Assembly: GCF_001651805.1 (NCBI RefSeq)
Contig: NZ_CP015839.1
Span: 4,030,001 to 4,094,000 of the forward strand
Direction: 5' to 3'
Length of the DNA stretch: 64,000 nucleotides
Origin: Marinobacterium aestuarii
Lineage (GTDB): Bacteria > Pseudomonadota > Gammaproteobacteria > Pseudomonadales > Balneatricaceae
Translations under genes and position numbers: made by a program
The notes under the pieces: model-generated
What the model was told of the DNA's origin: nothing
What the model saw: the letters and a program-made list of their open reading frames with translations, nothing else
Databases searched by the model: none
In this document: one piece after another, positions 50,347 to 60,014 of the stretch
Position numbering within the stretch: position 1 is the first letter of the stretch
Layout: every line of letters begins with the position of its first letter

Positions 50347-51576
50347 TCAGGCGGACATAAAATCGTTCCAGCGGCGTACCAGATAATTGTGCTCGTCCAT
50401 CACCGAATTCCAGACCGCCACGCGACTCATGCGATTTTCGTAGCTGCCGCCATCGCGCACTTCCCCCTGGCGAATCATGCGCTCGCCATCAGGCCCGCAC
50501 AGATCCTCAGATGCGGGCAGGCCCTGGTACCAGTAGGCCCATTCGGCATCCGTCAGCTGTAGCCTGGCCCGGTCAGGATTTGATATGTAGTAGCCCTGGC
50601 GGGCAATCACGGCGCCGGCCCAGCCCGACATCCACCAGTTCATGTACTCATAGGCGGCGTCCAGTACCCGGCCACGGGCATGGGTGGATATCGCCATGCC
50701 GCCGTACCAGGCACGATAGCCCTCTTTGGGTGCCGCACTCTTGACGTCTATGCCTTTCTTTCTCAGCTCGCCAAAGGCGGGTGACCAAAGGCTCTCGATA
50801 CCCACATTCCCCAGCGCCATCTGCTCGGCCGCCTGGCCGTAGTTACCCCAAAAGGCCTTGAAGTGGCCCAGCCGTTTGCGCTTGATAAGAATGTCGATCA
50901 GGGTATCGATCTCTTCGACCGAGAGGTTGCCGATATCGCTGAACTCGGCCAGCCCGGCGGCCTGAACCGCCAGTGCCGCATCAATCGCGCCAATGGCACT
51001 GTCGTTCTGCAAGCCCACCTTGCCACGCCAGCGTTCATCCAGCAGCCATGCCCAGCTTTCCTCCTCCTGCGCCATGCCCCTGGGCAAACGGTCAAGCCGG
51101 TAGCCGAAACTGTCGGCGTTATGGGTGACCGGCAACATGCTGATGCGTTCGCTCGGGCGCGCCCCCAGGCTCCCGTCCGGCTGCACGAACAACCGTTGCG
51201 CCGGCGTCCCGCCAAGCCCCATGTTGGTGCCGGCAAGCAATCGACCGGTTTTGGGCAGGCTGTTGATCTCGTCCCAGTACAGGATACGGCGGGTGTCGAT
51301 CGGCTGGATGGCGCGGGCCGGCCAGACAAAGTCGATGTTGTGGAACCACTGGTCATAGACATCGAAGGAATCCGGCGACATCACGCCCACGCGCTGGGCT
51401 GCGACGCCATCCAGAATTTTGAATTCTATCTTGATGCCCAGGTCCTGTCGGGCCTGCTGCCGGATCTGCTCCAGCAGGGTCACCGATGTCCCCAGAATGC
51501 GTAGCGTTACAGTACTGCGCTTAATGGCAGGCGCTCTGGGTTCAGAGGCCGCTGGCATTAAGTCTGTTGTTGTCAT
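50347..51576 (-). CDS. Periplasmic-binding-fold solute-binding protein without visible signal peptide
   Basis: 409 residues resembling spermidine/putrescine-type binding proteins: VTLRILGTSVTLLEQIR, WAWLLDERWRGKVGLQND, and YRAWYGGMAIST. The start at 51576 puts the first beta strand at about residue 22 with no hydrophobic signal segment before it; the upstream frame (to 51672) supplies no better one. No ABC permease is adjacent. Either a cytoplasmic derivative or a protein exported by an unrecognised route. It lies 11 bp from the GTPase gene. Confidence 0.78.
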   Translation of the reverse strand: MTTTDLMPAASEPRAPAIKRSTVTLRILGTSVTLLEQIRQQARQDLGIKIEFKILDGVAAQRVGVMSPDSFDVYDQWFHNIDFVWPARAIQPIDTRRILYWDEINSLPKTGRLLAGTNMGLGGTPAQRLFVQPDGSLGARPSERISMLPVTHNADSFGYRLDRLPRGMAQEEESWAWLLDERWRGKVGLQNDSAIGAIDAALAVQAAGLAEFSDIGNLSVEEIDTLIDILIKRKRLGHFKAFWGNYGQAAEQMALGNVGIESLWSPAFGELRKKGIDVKSAAPKEGYRAWYGGMAISTHARGRVLDAAYEYMNWWMSGWAGAVIARQGYYISNPDRARLQLTDAEWAYWYQGLPASEDLCGPDGERMIRQGEVRDGGSYENRMSRVAVWNSVMDEHNYLVRRWNDFMSA

Positions 51577-51587
51577 TGGAAAACGTC

Positions 51588-52598
51588 CTATAGCCGCAGG
51601 CCCTGCACAAAAATCGAAAATGATTGCTCTATGGTACGCGCATCCAGCTCCCGGGTAATAAACACCAGGCATGAACGCCGCTTATCGTCGGGCCACTTGG
51701 GCAGGTGAACCGGTGCATGCACCAGATGCTGCACGCCCTGAATGGCCACAGGCGCCGCAAATCCCGCAATATTCAGCAGACCTTTAACCCGCAGGATATT
51801 TCGGCCGTGCCTATTGAGCAACAGCGAAAGCCAGAGACCAAAGGCGGTCCAGTCGATCTGCTGTCCAAACTCCAGGCAGAATGACTGCGTCTGGCCCAGA
51901 TGGCTGCCCACAGCTTTGGCCGCCCCGTTAACCGCCGGCGCCAAGCGCACAGACATCGGGCCATCGGTGGCCTGGGTGAGCGGCAGTATCTCGTCTATCG
52001 GCAATGCCTGCTCAGTCGCCAGAGTGACAGGCGCCAGCGGGTTCAGCGCCGACAGCTGTGCCAGTACCTGCTGCACCTCGCCCTCGGGCAGCAAATCTGT
52101 TTTGGTCAGTATCAAACGGTCTGCAGCACTGAGCTGCTCAATCCACACAGGCTCAGCGCTGTGCGTCGCCAGTGCATTCAGGGCATCGATCACCGTGACA
52201 ATCCCGCCCAGCCTGAAGTGATGCCGGATTACGGGGTCCGCCGCCAGGGTCGCAACAATGGGCGCCGGTTCAGCCAGCCCCGTTGTCTCCAGCACGACAC
52301 GCTTGAAGGCAGGGATTTCACCGCGCTGGCGGCGAGAGAACAGATCACGCAGGGCATCCACCAGCTCGCCGCGCACGGTACAGCAGACACAGCCACTTTT
52401 GAGCAGCACCGTATTGGGCGCAATTTCACCCAGCAGCAGATGATCCAGCCCCACCTCGCCAAACTCGTTCACCAGTACCGCGGTGTCACCAAATTCCTCG
52501 CTGGCCAGCAGCCGTGTCAGCAGCGTGGTTTTGCCACTGCCCAGAAAACCGGTGACAACATGCACCGGTATGACATCAAAATCCGTGACCCCGGTCAT
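51588..52598 (-). CDS. COG0523/CobW-family metallochaperone GTPase
   Basis: 336 residues. Walker A GFLGSGKTTLL near residue 20, the SGCVCCTVRGEL metal-binding CxCC near residue 70, and TKTDLL for base binding. The C-terminal CobW_C domain ends with RELDARTIEQSF. COG0523 GTPases deliver metals to apo-enzymes; here the imide hydrolase or amidase may be clients. ATGA overlap with the upstream CxxC gene. Confidence 0.9.
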   Translation of the reverse strand: MTGVTDFDVIPVHVVTGFLGSGKTTLLTRLLASEEFGDTAVLVNEFGEVGLDHLLLGEIAPNTVLLKSGCVCCTVRGELVDALRDLFSRRQRGEIPAFKRVVLETTGLAEPAPIVATLAADPVIRHHFRLGGIVTVIDALNALATHSAEPVWIEQLSAADRLILTKTDLLPEGEVQQVLAQLSALNPLAPVTLATEQALPIDEILPLTQATDGPMSVRLAPAVNGAAKAVGSHLGQTQSFCLEFGQQIDWTAFGLWLSLLLNRHGRNILRVKGLLNIAGFAAPVAIQGVQHLVHAPVHLPKWPDDKRRSCLVFITRELDARTIEQSFSIFVQGLRL

Positions 52599-52912
52599 GC
52601 CGATGCAGCCTGCTGCACATGCCTGAGCAACGCCGGATCCAGCGGGTCCAGACGAACACTGGACAGCGTATCGGCCAGTTGCCACAGCGCTCCAAGATCC
52701 GAGACCATTTCCTGCTTGCCCGTCGCGCTGCAAAGGACGTAAGACGCGCCCTGAAAGTCTTCCAGCTTGAGGCGGGAGAAACTCAGAATCCGGTTGGCCT
52801 GGGCAATACGGCGAAACCGTTCTCGCCGCCGATACGCAGGATCCGGAGCTACCGCCGTCTTATCAACCGTCCAGTGTTCCTCAATGCCAAAAGTGCCGCA
52901 TAATCCGCACAT
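52595..52912 (-). CDS. Small CxxC protein coupled to the COG0523 GTPase
   Basis: 105 residues. MCGLCGTFGIEEHWT begins with a CxxC and a His nearby. The rest is helical and charged (RRRERFRRIAQANRIL) with a C-terminal GLWQL-type segment. Its stop overlaps the GTPase start by ATGA, so the two are translated together. I do not recognise a characterised family. It could be a metal donor/acceptor or activator partner. Confidence 0.75.
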   Translation of the reverse strand: MCGLCGTFGIEEHWTVDKTAVAPDPAYRRRERFRRIAQANRILSFSRLKLEDFQGASYVLCSATGKQEMVSDLGALWQLADTLSSVRLDPLDPALLRHVQQAASA

Positions 52913-52996
52913 AGATACCTCCACTCATCATGAAAGGGCGTGATGCCGAGCACATCACGCCTCCACCTGCGGCAATGTAAGCCGCCGGGCTAATGC

Positions 52997-53878
52997 TCAG
53001 ACATTGCGGGGCTGGCGTTTTTTGAAGTCATCCGCAATTTCATCGAAGGTACAAAAGCGCACACCCTCATGGGACTGGATATATTCAATCAGGCGTTCCA
53101 GCATCATCAGCACCTGGGGCCGGCCCGACACATCCGGGTGTATCGTCATGGTGAAGGCCGCGTAGTCGTTCTCCCGGTATACCCAGTCGAACTGGTCGCG
53201 CCACATGCTTTCAACATCCCGTGGATTGACAAAGCCATGGCTGTTGGGCGCTTTCTTGATGAACATCATCGGCGGCAGATCATCGAGGTACCAGTTGGCG
53301 GGGATCTCGATCAGGTCTGTTTCCTCACCCCGTTGCAGCGGTTTCATCCACTCGAGGGGATGTTTGGAGTAGTCGATCTTGGTCCAGGAGTCGCCCACCC
53401 GTACGTAGTAGGGATGGAAGTCGTTGTGCATAAGGCTGTGATCGTATTTGATGCCCCGCTCCAGCAACAGCTCATTGGTCACCGGGCTGAACTCCCACCA
53501 GGGCGCGACATAACCGGTCGGGCGCTTGCCGCTCAATTCCGTCACCAGCTCAATGCTGCGATCCAGAATCGCTTCTTCCTGTTCCCGCGTCATGGCAATG
53601 GGGTTTTCGTGACTGTAGCCATGCAGGCCGATCTCATGACCTGCGGCGGCCACGGCCTTCATCTGTTCGGGAAAGGTCTCAATCGAGTGACCCGGGATAA
53701 ACCAGGTCGTCTTGAGGTTATAGCGCTCGAACAGCTTGAGCAGTCGCGGGCTACCCACTTCGCCGGCGAAAAGACCGCGGGAGATATCGTCGGGGGAGTC
53801 TTCACCACCGTAGGAGCCGAGCCAGCCTGCGACAGCATCAACATCCACCCCAAAAGCGCAGAGAATTTCCTTAGCCAT
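52997..53878 (-). CDS. Polysaccharide-deacetylase-fold hydrolase, HpPgdA/cyclic imide hydrolase type
   Basis: 293 residues. [20 protein letters not shown] and [18 protein letters not shown] strongly recall Helicobacter HP0310 (PgdA), and 293 aa is also the length of Pseudomonas cyclic imide hydrolase. Metal ligands: Asp in VDVDA and HGYSHE (H-x3-H). Without a signal peptide it should act in the cytoplasm, which fits imide opening better than peptidoglycan. RBS GAGGAAA precedes ATG 53878. Confidence 0.85.
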   Translation of the reverse strand: MAKEILCAFGVDVDAVAGWLGSYGGEDSPDDISRGLFAGEVGSPRLLKLFERYNLKTTWFIPGHSIETFPEQMKAVAAAGHEIGLHGYSHENPIAMTREQEEAILDRSIELVTELSGKRPTGYVAPWWEFSPVTNELLLERGIKYDHSLMHNDFHPYYVRVGDSWTKIDYSKHPLEWMKPLQRGEETDLIEIPANWYLDDLPPMMFIKKAPNSHGFVNPRDVESMWRDQFDWVYRENDYAAFTMTIHPDVSGRPQVLMMLERLIEYIQSHEGVRFCTFDEIADDFKKRQPRNV

Positions 53879-53879
53879 T

Positions 53880-55271
53880 TTATTTTCCTCGAGATTCATT
53901 ATTAAGTGCGCGCTCAACACCCAGCGCCATGCGAATTAACCGATCATCCTCACCGGTCGGTAGAGATATCTGCATACTGCTGTGCTGGCCGTCGGCATCA
54001 GTACCGGTGGGCAGCGCAAAAGTGGGCAGATCGAGATAGCTGCCAATCATGGTCAGACGCAATGTCGCCAGATTGACCCGTGCAAATACATCGGCGCTGG
54101 CTTGCAGTGGCGCCAGCAAAGGCGCGGTATGGGCCACCGTCGGTAACAGCAGCGCCGCCCCGTCCAGTTCCGCCGCCAGCTGTTGCTGCAGCCGAATACG
54201 CTGCTGATAAAGTGACACCACCGCCTCCACCGGCATCGAAGCCGCCGCCAGCAGGCGGGCTCTAACCCGGGGGTCCAGCAACGCGGCCTTGTCGCTCTGT
54301 AACAGTAGCCGATGCTCGGTGTAGGCTTCAGCGGCCCCCAGCCAGCCGGCACTGGCGATCAGGTCCCGCACCATAGCCACCGACTGCAGCCGGCGTCGCT
54401 GCACAATGAAACCCTGCTGCTGCAACTGCGCCACTGCTTTTTCCAGGTTGTCCCGCACCGCAGGCGCCACGCCAGGCTCACCCAGAACCGTCTCGTCCAG
54501 AACCGTCTCATCCAGAACAATGCGGCAGGCGCCGGGCAAGGCCGGCTCAGGCAGATCACCCGCCCGGCCGGACATGCAGGCTTCAAACAGCACACAGTCC
54601 TGCACCGTTCTGGCGATAGGCCCCAGGCTGTCCAGGGTTTGGGACAACGCAAAGACACCCGCTCGACTGTGCCGGGCGGATGAGGTTTTAAATCCCACCA
54701 GCCCATTGAATGCGGCCGGGATCCGTATCGAGCCTGCGGTATCGGTGGCCACCCCAATGGCCGCGCAACCGGTCGCCACGGCCACGGCTGAACCTGAAGA
54801 CGAGCCCCCCGGTATGCGGGGGGCGCTGGCATCATGGGGGTTGAGCGGCGTACCGAAGTGGGGGTTGAGCCCCAGCCCCGAATAGGCCAGCTCAGTCAGG
54901 TTGGTTTTGCCCATTGAAACAACCCCCGCCCCCGCGGCTTGGCGTACCACAGTGGCGTCGGCAGGGGCCGGTTCTGCCTCGGCGAAAATCCGCGACCCTG
55001 CGGTGGTGATGGAGCCGCGTATATCGAACAGGTCTTTCCAGGCCACGGGCACACCATCCAGAGGCCCCAGACGGCATCCAGCGCGGGCCCTGAGTCGTGC
55101 AGCTTCAGCTTCGGCACGGGCCCTGTCGGCTGTGAGCGATATAAAGACACCGGATGACTCCCGCGCCCGCTGCAAACAGCACTCCAGCAGATCCACCGGA
55201 TCAAGCTGCAGCGCGGCAATGGAAAGCCCCAGCGCCAGGGCAGAAGGATATTCAGGCAATTGTTGCGTCAT
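53880..55271 (-). CDS. Amidase signature enzyme (amidase B)
   Basis: 463 residues. [11 protein letters not shown] (Lys), [14 protein letters not shown] (cis-Ser/Ser) and [18 protein letters not shown] are visible. Placed between the imide hydrolase and the NCS1 permease, it could cleave the half-amide left by imide opening. ATG 55271. An ETVLDETVL near-duplicate (nt 54483-54520, two copies of 15 bp) is a coding expansion. The stop is adjacent to the imide hydrolase start. Confidence 0.88.
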   Translation of the reverse strand: MTQQLPEYPSALALGLSIAALQLDPVDLLECCLQRARESSGVFISLTADRARAEAEAARLRARAGCRLGPLDGVPVAWKDLFDIRGSITTAGSRIFAEAEPAPADATVVRQAAGAGVVSMGKTNLTELAYSGLGLNPHFGTPLNPHDASAPRIPGGSSSGSAVAVATGCAAIGVATDTAGSIRIPAAFNGLVGFKTSSARHSRAGVFALSQTLDSLGPIARTVQDCVLFEACMSGRAGDLPEPALPGACRIVLDETVLDETVLGEPGVAPAVRDNLEKAVAQLQQQGFIVQRRRLQSVAMVRDLIASAGWLGAAEAYTEHRLLLQSDKAALLDPRVRARLLAAASMPVEAVVSLYQQRIRLQQQLAAELDGAALLLPTVAHTAPLLAPLQASADVFARVNLATLRLTMIGSYLDLPTFALPTGTDADGQHSSMQISLPTGEDDRLIRMALGVERALNNESRGK

Positions 55272-55365
55272 GGTCCTGGCTCCTGGGTAAGTGGAAATGC
55301 GTAAACCGCACAAAGTGGTAGCCGGGGAGGCAGATCCCGCCCCGGGTTAATGGCGTCAGGAAAGA

Positions 55366-56883
55366 TCAAGCATCCGCTTTCCCGGCCGTCGCTGTCGCAG
55401 TCTCACCCGGGGGCCGGCGTACAAACTCGCCATTGCCTTCATGCACCCAGTCCAGACCCACCGAGGTGGCCAGGTAGTTGTCGCTGAAACCGGAGTCGAT
55501 CTCGGCCTGGGGGTACCTGGGCAGAATCCAGATTTTCATCAGAATCAGGTAAATGACAAAGGCAGCACCGAATCCAACAACATAGGCATAGGTCAGAAAG
55601 TAGAGCGCCAGCCCGCCACCCAGAATCCAGGCGATCATGGCCGCCGGGTTCACACCCGCCATAAAGCGGTATTGACCGTCCGCGCTATACAGCGCGGGAA
55701 CATTCAGTCGACGTCTGCGAACAACGTAGTAATCCGCAACTATGATGCCGCCCACCGCTGACAGCAGCGCACCGTAGTAACCCAGGAAGGTGAACAGGTT
55801 ATCCAGAATCAGCCAGGGCATGGCCAGGGTTCCGATGATGCCGGCCAGCACAATGCCGTAGGCATAGGACAGGCGCGGAGCCGCTGCGTTAACAAAGGTC
55901 AGCGCGGCCGGAATCAGGTTGGCTGAGTTGTTGGTCGACCACTGCGCCAGGATGACCATGACCAGCAGTACGATCAGGCTGGCCCCCTGGCCCTGCTGCT
56001 GAATAACCGTCACCGGGTTCCAGTCACCCGCCGCAATAAAGGAGGCGGCGCCAATGAGCGCAATCCAGGCCTGTGTAAAGGGCAGTGCAATAAACTGGGC
56101 CACGAACACATTGCGGTTACGGCGCATAAAGCTGCGGGCGCCACTTTGGGTGCGCAGATAGCGGGTCAGGTTCGGAATATCAACGGCCAGCGCCGACCAG
56201 AAAGACATATTGGCGATAAAGAGTGCCAGCACAGAGACTTGCCCGGTGCCCTGGAAGGTCCAGATATTCAGCCCCTGGGCCACAGCAAGGTTATCCAGCA
56301 TAAAATACATCCACACCGAAATGCCGATAATGGCTGGCGCGGCAATACTGGCCAGCACCTCAACAGCCCGGATACCCATTGCCGTATTGATGACCTGCAC
56401 AATCGCGAAGGCGGCATACCAGACAAACCAGTTATTGAAGCCTGTCAGGTACTCAACGATGCCATTCAGCGCCAGGGCCCCCAGGTACGTCTGAATACCA
56501 AACCAGAGCGCAGCAACAATACCGCGGGACACCGCCGGCAGATGGGTGCCAAAAACACCAAAGGGCGCCCTCAGGTACACAGCAAACGACAGCCCGTGTT
56601 CGGTGCCAATATCTGCCGTCAGGGTCATTACGATGCCCAGCGCCATATTGGCGAGCAGGATAGTGATGATCACGGTACTGAGCGGCAGGCCCGAGACCCC
56701 GCCGGCCCCGAGCTGAAAGGTGGCGATGATTACCGCCATGCCAACCCACATCGCAATAAACCCAAAGAAACCTATGGTTCTTTGGTCAAACCGGACGGGA
56801 AGTATCGACTTCTCGAGCAGGTGGCTTTTGCCTTCGGCCGCCAGGTCCGGACTTTGCCCGATTACATTAGTTACGCCAGTCAT
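55366..56883 (-). CDS. NCS1-family nucleobase/hydantoin/imide permease
   Basis: 505 residues, about 12 TM. IGFFGFIAMWVGMAVIIATFQLGAG, SFWSALAVDIPNLTRYLR and TFLGYYGALLSAVGGIIVADYYVVRRR are NCS1 hallmarks. Family members carry purines, allantoin, cytosine or hydantoins in symport with Na+ or H+. It heads the imide cluster; RBS GGAGAAAG. The divergent 520-bp region holds a 36-bp palindrome. Confidence 0.9.
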   Translation of the reverse strand: MTGVTNVIGQSPDLAAEGKSHLLEKSILPVRFDQRTIGFFGFIAMWVGMAVIIATFQLGAGGVSGLPLSTVIITILLANMALGIVMTLTADIGTEHGLSFAVYLRAPFGVFGTHLPAVSRGIVAALWFGIQTYLGALALNGIVEYLTGFNNWFVWYAAFAIVQVINTAMGIRAVEVLASIAAPAIIGISVWMYFMLDNLAVAQGLNIWTFQGTGQVSVLALFIANMSFWSALAVDIPNLTRYLRTQSGARSFMRRNRNVFVAQFIALPFTQAWIALIGAASFIAAGDWNPVTVIQQQGQGASLIVLLVMVILAQWSTNNSANLIPAALTFVNAAAPRLSYAYGIVLAGIIGTLAMPWLILDNLFTFLGYYGALLSAVGGIIVADYYVVRRRRLNVPALYSADGQYRFMAGVNPAAMIAWILGGGLALYFLTYAYVVGFGAAFVIYLILMKIWILPRYPQAEIDSGFSDNYLATSVGLDWVHEGNGEFVRRPPGETATATAGKADA

Positions 56884-57405
56884 AACACTTTCTCCGCGTT
56901 GTAATTGTTATTGCTTCTACCCTCAAGCTCTCTTGCCGGGACCGGAACAGGCGTCGCACAGCGGGACAAGACAAGCAGATACCAACAAACCTAATATAAA
57001 CGTACATTGAATTCAACATACGTTTATATGATCATGAAAATACATCAGGCTTCCAGCCGGCACCGCCCTCAAGTGAGCAACCGCCGTCAGACCCGTCAAT
57101 CACCCAAAGTACGGCCCGCATCCGCCATAAGCCGGTCATCCGCCAGCCAGACCCCAGACAGAGTCCTTGCTGGCTGGGGTTGAAGAACATTCATCCATCC
57201 ATCCTGGTGCCCAAGCCGTGAAGTCCGCAACGCCGACCTGTACACTGCACGGGTTAGCGGCCCCGGGGCATAGAACCCCGACCTCGCCGGCGAGAAAGCA
57301 ACAGGCTTAGACGCATCCGTCAGCGGCTAAAAGCCGACACAAATAATGTCTTTTTTATGTAATGACCGTAAAAAATAAAATTCAGCGCGACGGGGACAGG
57401 ACCCA
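56884..57405. other. Divergent promoter region of imide cluster and double-HTH regulator
   Basis: About 520 bp with the palindrome at 56994-57029. The rest has no gene; an AT-rich block (57340-57400) precedes the regulator's start. Confidence 0.6.
56994..57029. promoter_or_regulatory. 36-bp palindromic operator
   Basis: Outer arms ATATAAACGTA (56994-57004) and TACGTTTATAT (57019-57029), inner TTGAATTCAA (57007-57016) on the same centre, 32 of 36 bases symmetric. It is about 110 bp upstream of the NCS1 permease and fits a large operator for a dimer of a two-HTH regulator. Confidence 0.75.
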
Positions 57406-58434
57406 ATGGCCCATAGCAGGCGAGAAGACGATATGAAAAAGCCAGACAAGGACGGCTCCACCCGCCCCCGCTACATGACAATCCGGGACAGCCTGCGCAC
57501 GTCCCTGAATCAGGGGCGCATTACGCCTGGCCTGGTCTTGCTTGAAGAGCCCATCGCCCAGGTATTCGGCACCAGCCGCGCACCGGTTAGGCGCGCGCTC
57601 GAGCTGCTGCACGACGAAGGACTCATATGCCGGTTTGAAGGCCGAGGCTATCTTGCGACCCGGCAAGACGCGCCTGTGGAGCCTGTGCGCCTCACCCTGT
57701 CGGAGACATCCCTGGGGCTGGATCAGGCAACAACGGCCGTCGATACCCGCCCGTCTGCAGATCGTATTTTTGCCCAGGTCGAAGAGGCCGTCGCAACCTG
57801 TATCGCCTTCGGCCATTTCCGGATATATGAAACCGAGCTTAGCGAACACTTTGGTGTCAGCCGCACCATTGCCCGCGAAGTTTTGAGCCGGCTCAGAGAC
57901 CGCGGATTGATAGAAAAAAACCCGCATTCAAACTGGGTAGCAGGCCCGCTGACCGCCAGAGCCGTGGCAGAGGATTACGCCATACGCGCCCTGCTGGAGC
58001 CCGCGGCACTGAAGGAATCAGCACCCTACCTGGATCACGACACGCTCCTGGCCATGCGTGAAAGACTCGAACGCCTGATGGCAGGCCCTCAAGCACCCAC
58101 AACCAGCGCCATCGCCCTAATCGAGGCAGACCTGCATGAGCGCTGCCTTGAGCACGCCAAAAATCGCAAGGCAGCTGCCATCATTCGCCAAAGCCAGTTA
58201 CCCATAATGGTGAACCGAATTTTTTTCAATACCCTGGGTGCCACCTGCCAGGAGCCCATCTTCATGGAACACAAACTGGTGCTGGATCACCTGCTGCACA
58301 ATGCCATAGACGCCGCAGCAGCAAGCCTGGAGGCCCACCTCAGGTCCGCTGCTGAGCGCACCAAACGCCGCCTAAAAGTGCTGTCGGTCTTTCCCGAACC
58401 GGATTTACCGCGTTACCTGGTCCGCATTGCCTGA
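57406..58434 (+). CDS. GntR/FCD regulator with two tandem winged HTH domains (GntR-3)
   Basis: 342 residues; ordinary FCD regulators are about 230. First HTH about residues 22-85 (PVRRALELLHDEGLI, RGYLATR) and second about 118-185 (LSEHFGVSRTIAREVLSRLRDRGLI) each match the GntR wHTH; then an FCD-like helical domain. ATG 57406 or ATG 57433 (MKKPDKDG). It faces the imide cluster with the 36-bp palindrome between and probably represses it until a substrate-derived ligand binds. Confidence 0.88.
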   Translation: MAHSRREDDMKKPDKDGSTRPRYMTIRDSLRTSLNQGRITPGLVLLEEPIAQVFGTSRAPVRRALELLHDEGLICRFEGRGYLATRQDAPVEPVRLTLSETSLGLDQATTAVDTRPSADRIFAQVEEAVATCIAFGHFRIYETELSEHFGVSRTIAREVLSRLRDRGLIEKNPHSNWVAGPLTARAVAEDYAIRALLEPAALKESAPYLDHDTLLAMRERLERLMAGPQAPTTSAIALIEADLHERCLEHAKNRKAAAIIRQSQLPIMVNRIFFNTLGATCQEPIFMEHKLVLDHLLHNAIDAAAASLEAHLRSAAERTKRRLKVLSVFPEPDLPRYLVRIA

Positions 58435-58502
58435 CAGGCGACAACATCAACAAGCCGGATACACTGAAGCCCATCGCCCAGCTTTGCTGCAGCCAAACGA
58501 AG

Positions 58503-58530
58503 AACGCCCCCGGCCAGAACCGGGGGCGTT
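58503..58530. terminator. Bidirectional terminator between GntR-3 and TRAP set C
   Basis: AACGCCCCCGG (58503-58513) and CCGGGGGCGTT (58520-58530), 6-nt loop, between convergent genes. Confidence 0.8.
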
Positions 58531-58569
58531 GAGTGAAGCGCCCTTAACGATGGATTGGATTGCGCTCGG

Positions 58570-59868
58570 CTAACCGACCAGGGACGGCAACCACATGGAG
58601 ATGGGTTTAACGTAGGTCACCAGCAGTATCACGATCACCTCGCAGATAACAAAGGGTATCGCGAAGCGCGCCGCCGTGGCGAAGGGCACCTTGCCGAGCT
58701 GCGAGGCCAGGAAGAGCCCCACACCCACAGGCGGTGTCAGATGCGCCATGGACAGATTCACCGTCAGCACCGCACCGAAATGCACCAGATCAAAGCCAAT
58801 CGCCAGCAGAGTGGGCTTGAACAGCGGCACCAGCAGGTACATGGCGGCAATGGGCTCAAGGAAGGCCCCGGACACGATCAGCACCAGGTTGAAGAACAGC
58901 AGAATCAGAATGGCGTTACCGCCGCTGATATCCAGAATATAGTCGTTCAGCATGGTAGCCAGGCCCTGGGTCTGCATCACCCAGCCATAGACCGCCGAGG
59001 TCGCAATCAGCAGCACTATCACGCCTATGGTACGGCCGGACTCGAAGATCACATCGGGCAGCTGGGCAAAGGTAATCTGCTTGTACACAAAACGATCAAC
59101 CAGGAACAGATAGACCACGGCCACCGCCGCCGCTTCAGTCGCGGTGAAGATGCCGGTATAGATACCGCCCAGGATAATCACCGGCGCCATCAGGCCCCAG
59201 AAGGCATCCTTGAAGGCGGCAAAAAATGTCGCCAGGTTACGCTCCTCTACATCCGCGCCCTTGTAGCCCCGCTTCTTGGATATAAAGAGTACATAGCCGC
59301 CCAGGATCAGCAGCATGGTCAGGCCCGGCCCGACACCGGCGGCGAACAGTTTGGGGATCGAGGTTTCGGTAATAACGCCATAGATGATAAAGCCGATGCT
59401 CGGCGGTATGACCACGCCAAAGGTGCAGCCGGCGGCGACCACCGCCACGGCAAAACCACGGTCATAGCCGCGCTCCACCATGGGTCCGACCAGAAAGCTC
59501 AGCGCCGCCACTGTAGCGATGTTGGAGCCGGACATTGAGCCCAGCATAGCGCCTGTGACCAGCACCGTGAGTGCAAGACCGCCCGGCAAGGGCCCAAGCA
59601 TCATCTCGGCCAGGCGCACCAGCTTGATGGCGATGCCGGTACGGGTAATCAGGTTGCCGGCAATAATGAACAGCGGCGTTGCCAGCAACGGGAAGGAATC
59701 CAGCGAGCCGGAGAAGATATAGGGCACCACGCTCAGCGGCGCGATCTCAAACACCACAAAGGCCATCAGGCCAGCAAGGCCGATGGATACAAAAACAGGG
59801 ACGTTCAGGGCCAGAAAGCCGAAGAACACCATCAGGCCGATAATGGCCGGGTTAGTCAGTAACTGCAT
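58570..59868 (-). CDS. dctM: TRAP transporter large permease, DctM type (set C)
   Basis: 432 residues, 12 hydrophobic segments. GSNIATVAALSFLVGPMVERGYDRGF and PPSIGFIIYGVITETS are DctM-typical. It ends its operon; DctQ lies 146 bp upstream with no overlap. Confidence 0.9.
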   Translation of the reverse strand: MQLLTNPAIIGLMVFFGFLALNVPVFVSIGLAGLMAFVVFEIAPLSVVPYIFSGSLDSFPLLATPLFIIAGNLITRTGIAIKLVRLAEMMLGPLPGGLALTVLVTGAMLGSMSGSNIATVAALSFLVGPMVERGYDRGFAVAVVAAGCTFGVVIPPSIGFIIYGVITETSIPKLFAAGVGPGLTMLLILGGYVLFISKKRGYKGADVEERNLATFFAAFKDAFWGLMAPVIILGGIYTGIFTATEAAAVAVVYLFLVDRFVYKQITFAQLPDVIFESGRTIGVIVLLIATSAVYGWVMQTQGLATMLNDYILDISGGNAILILLFFNLVLIVSGAFLEPIAAMYLLVPLFKPTLLAIGFDLVHFGAVLTVNLSMAHLTPPVGVGLFLASQLGKVPFATAARFAIPFVICEVIVILLVTYVKPISMWLPSLVG

Positions 59869-60014
59869 AATTCAATCACTCGCAAGCTGCGGCTTGTCGG
59901 CTCTATTGTCCCTTCAACAGGATTAAAGAACCGGCCCGTGCAGACGCTCATCTAGACAACAGATCGGCTTGTCGATCCGATAGGATTCAAGAGCCAGCCC
60001 CTGCAGACAACACA

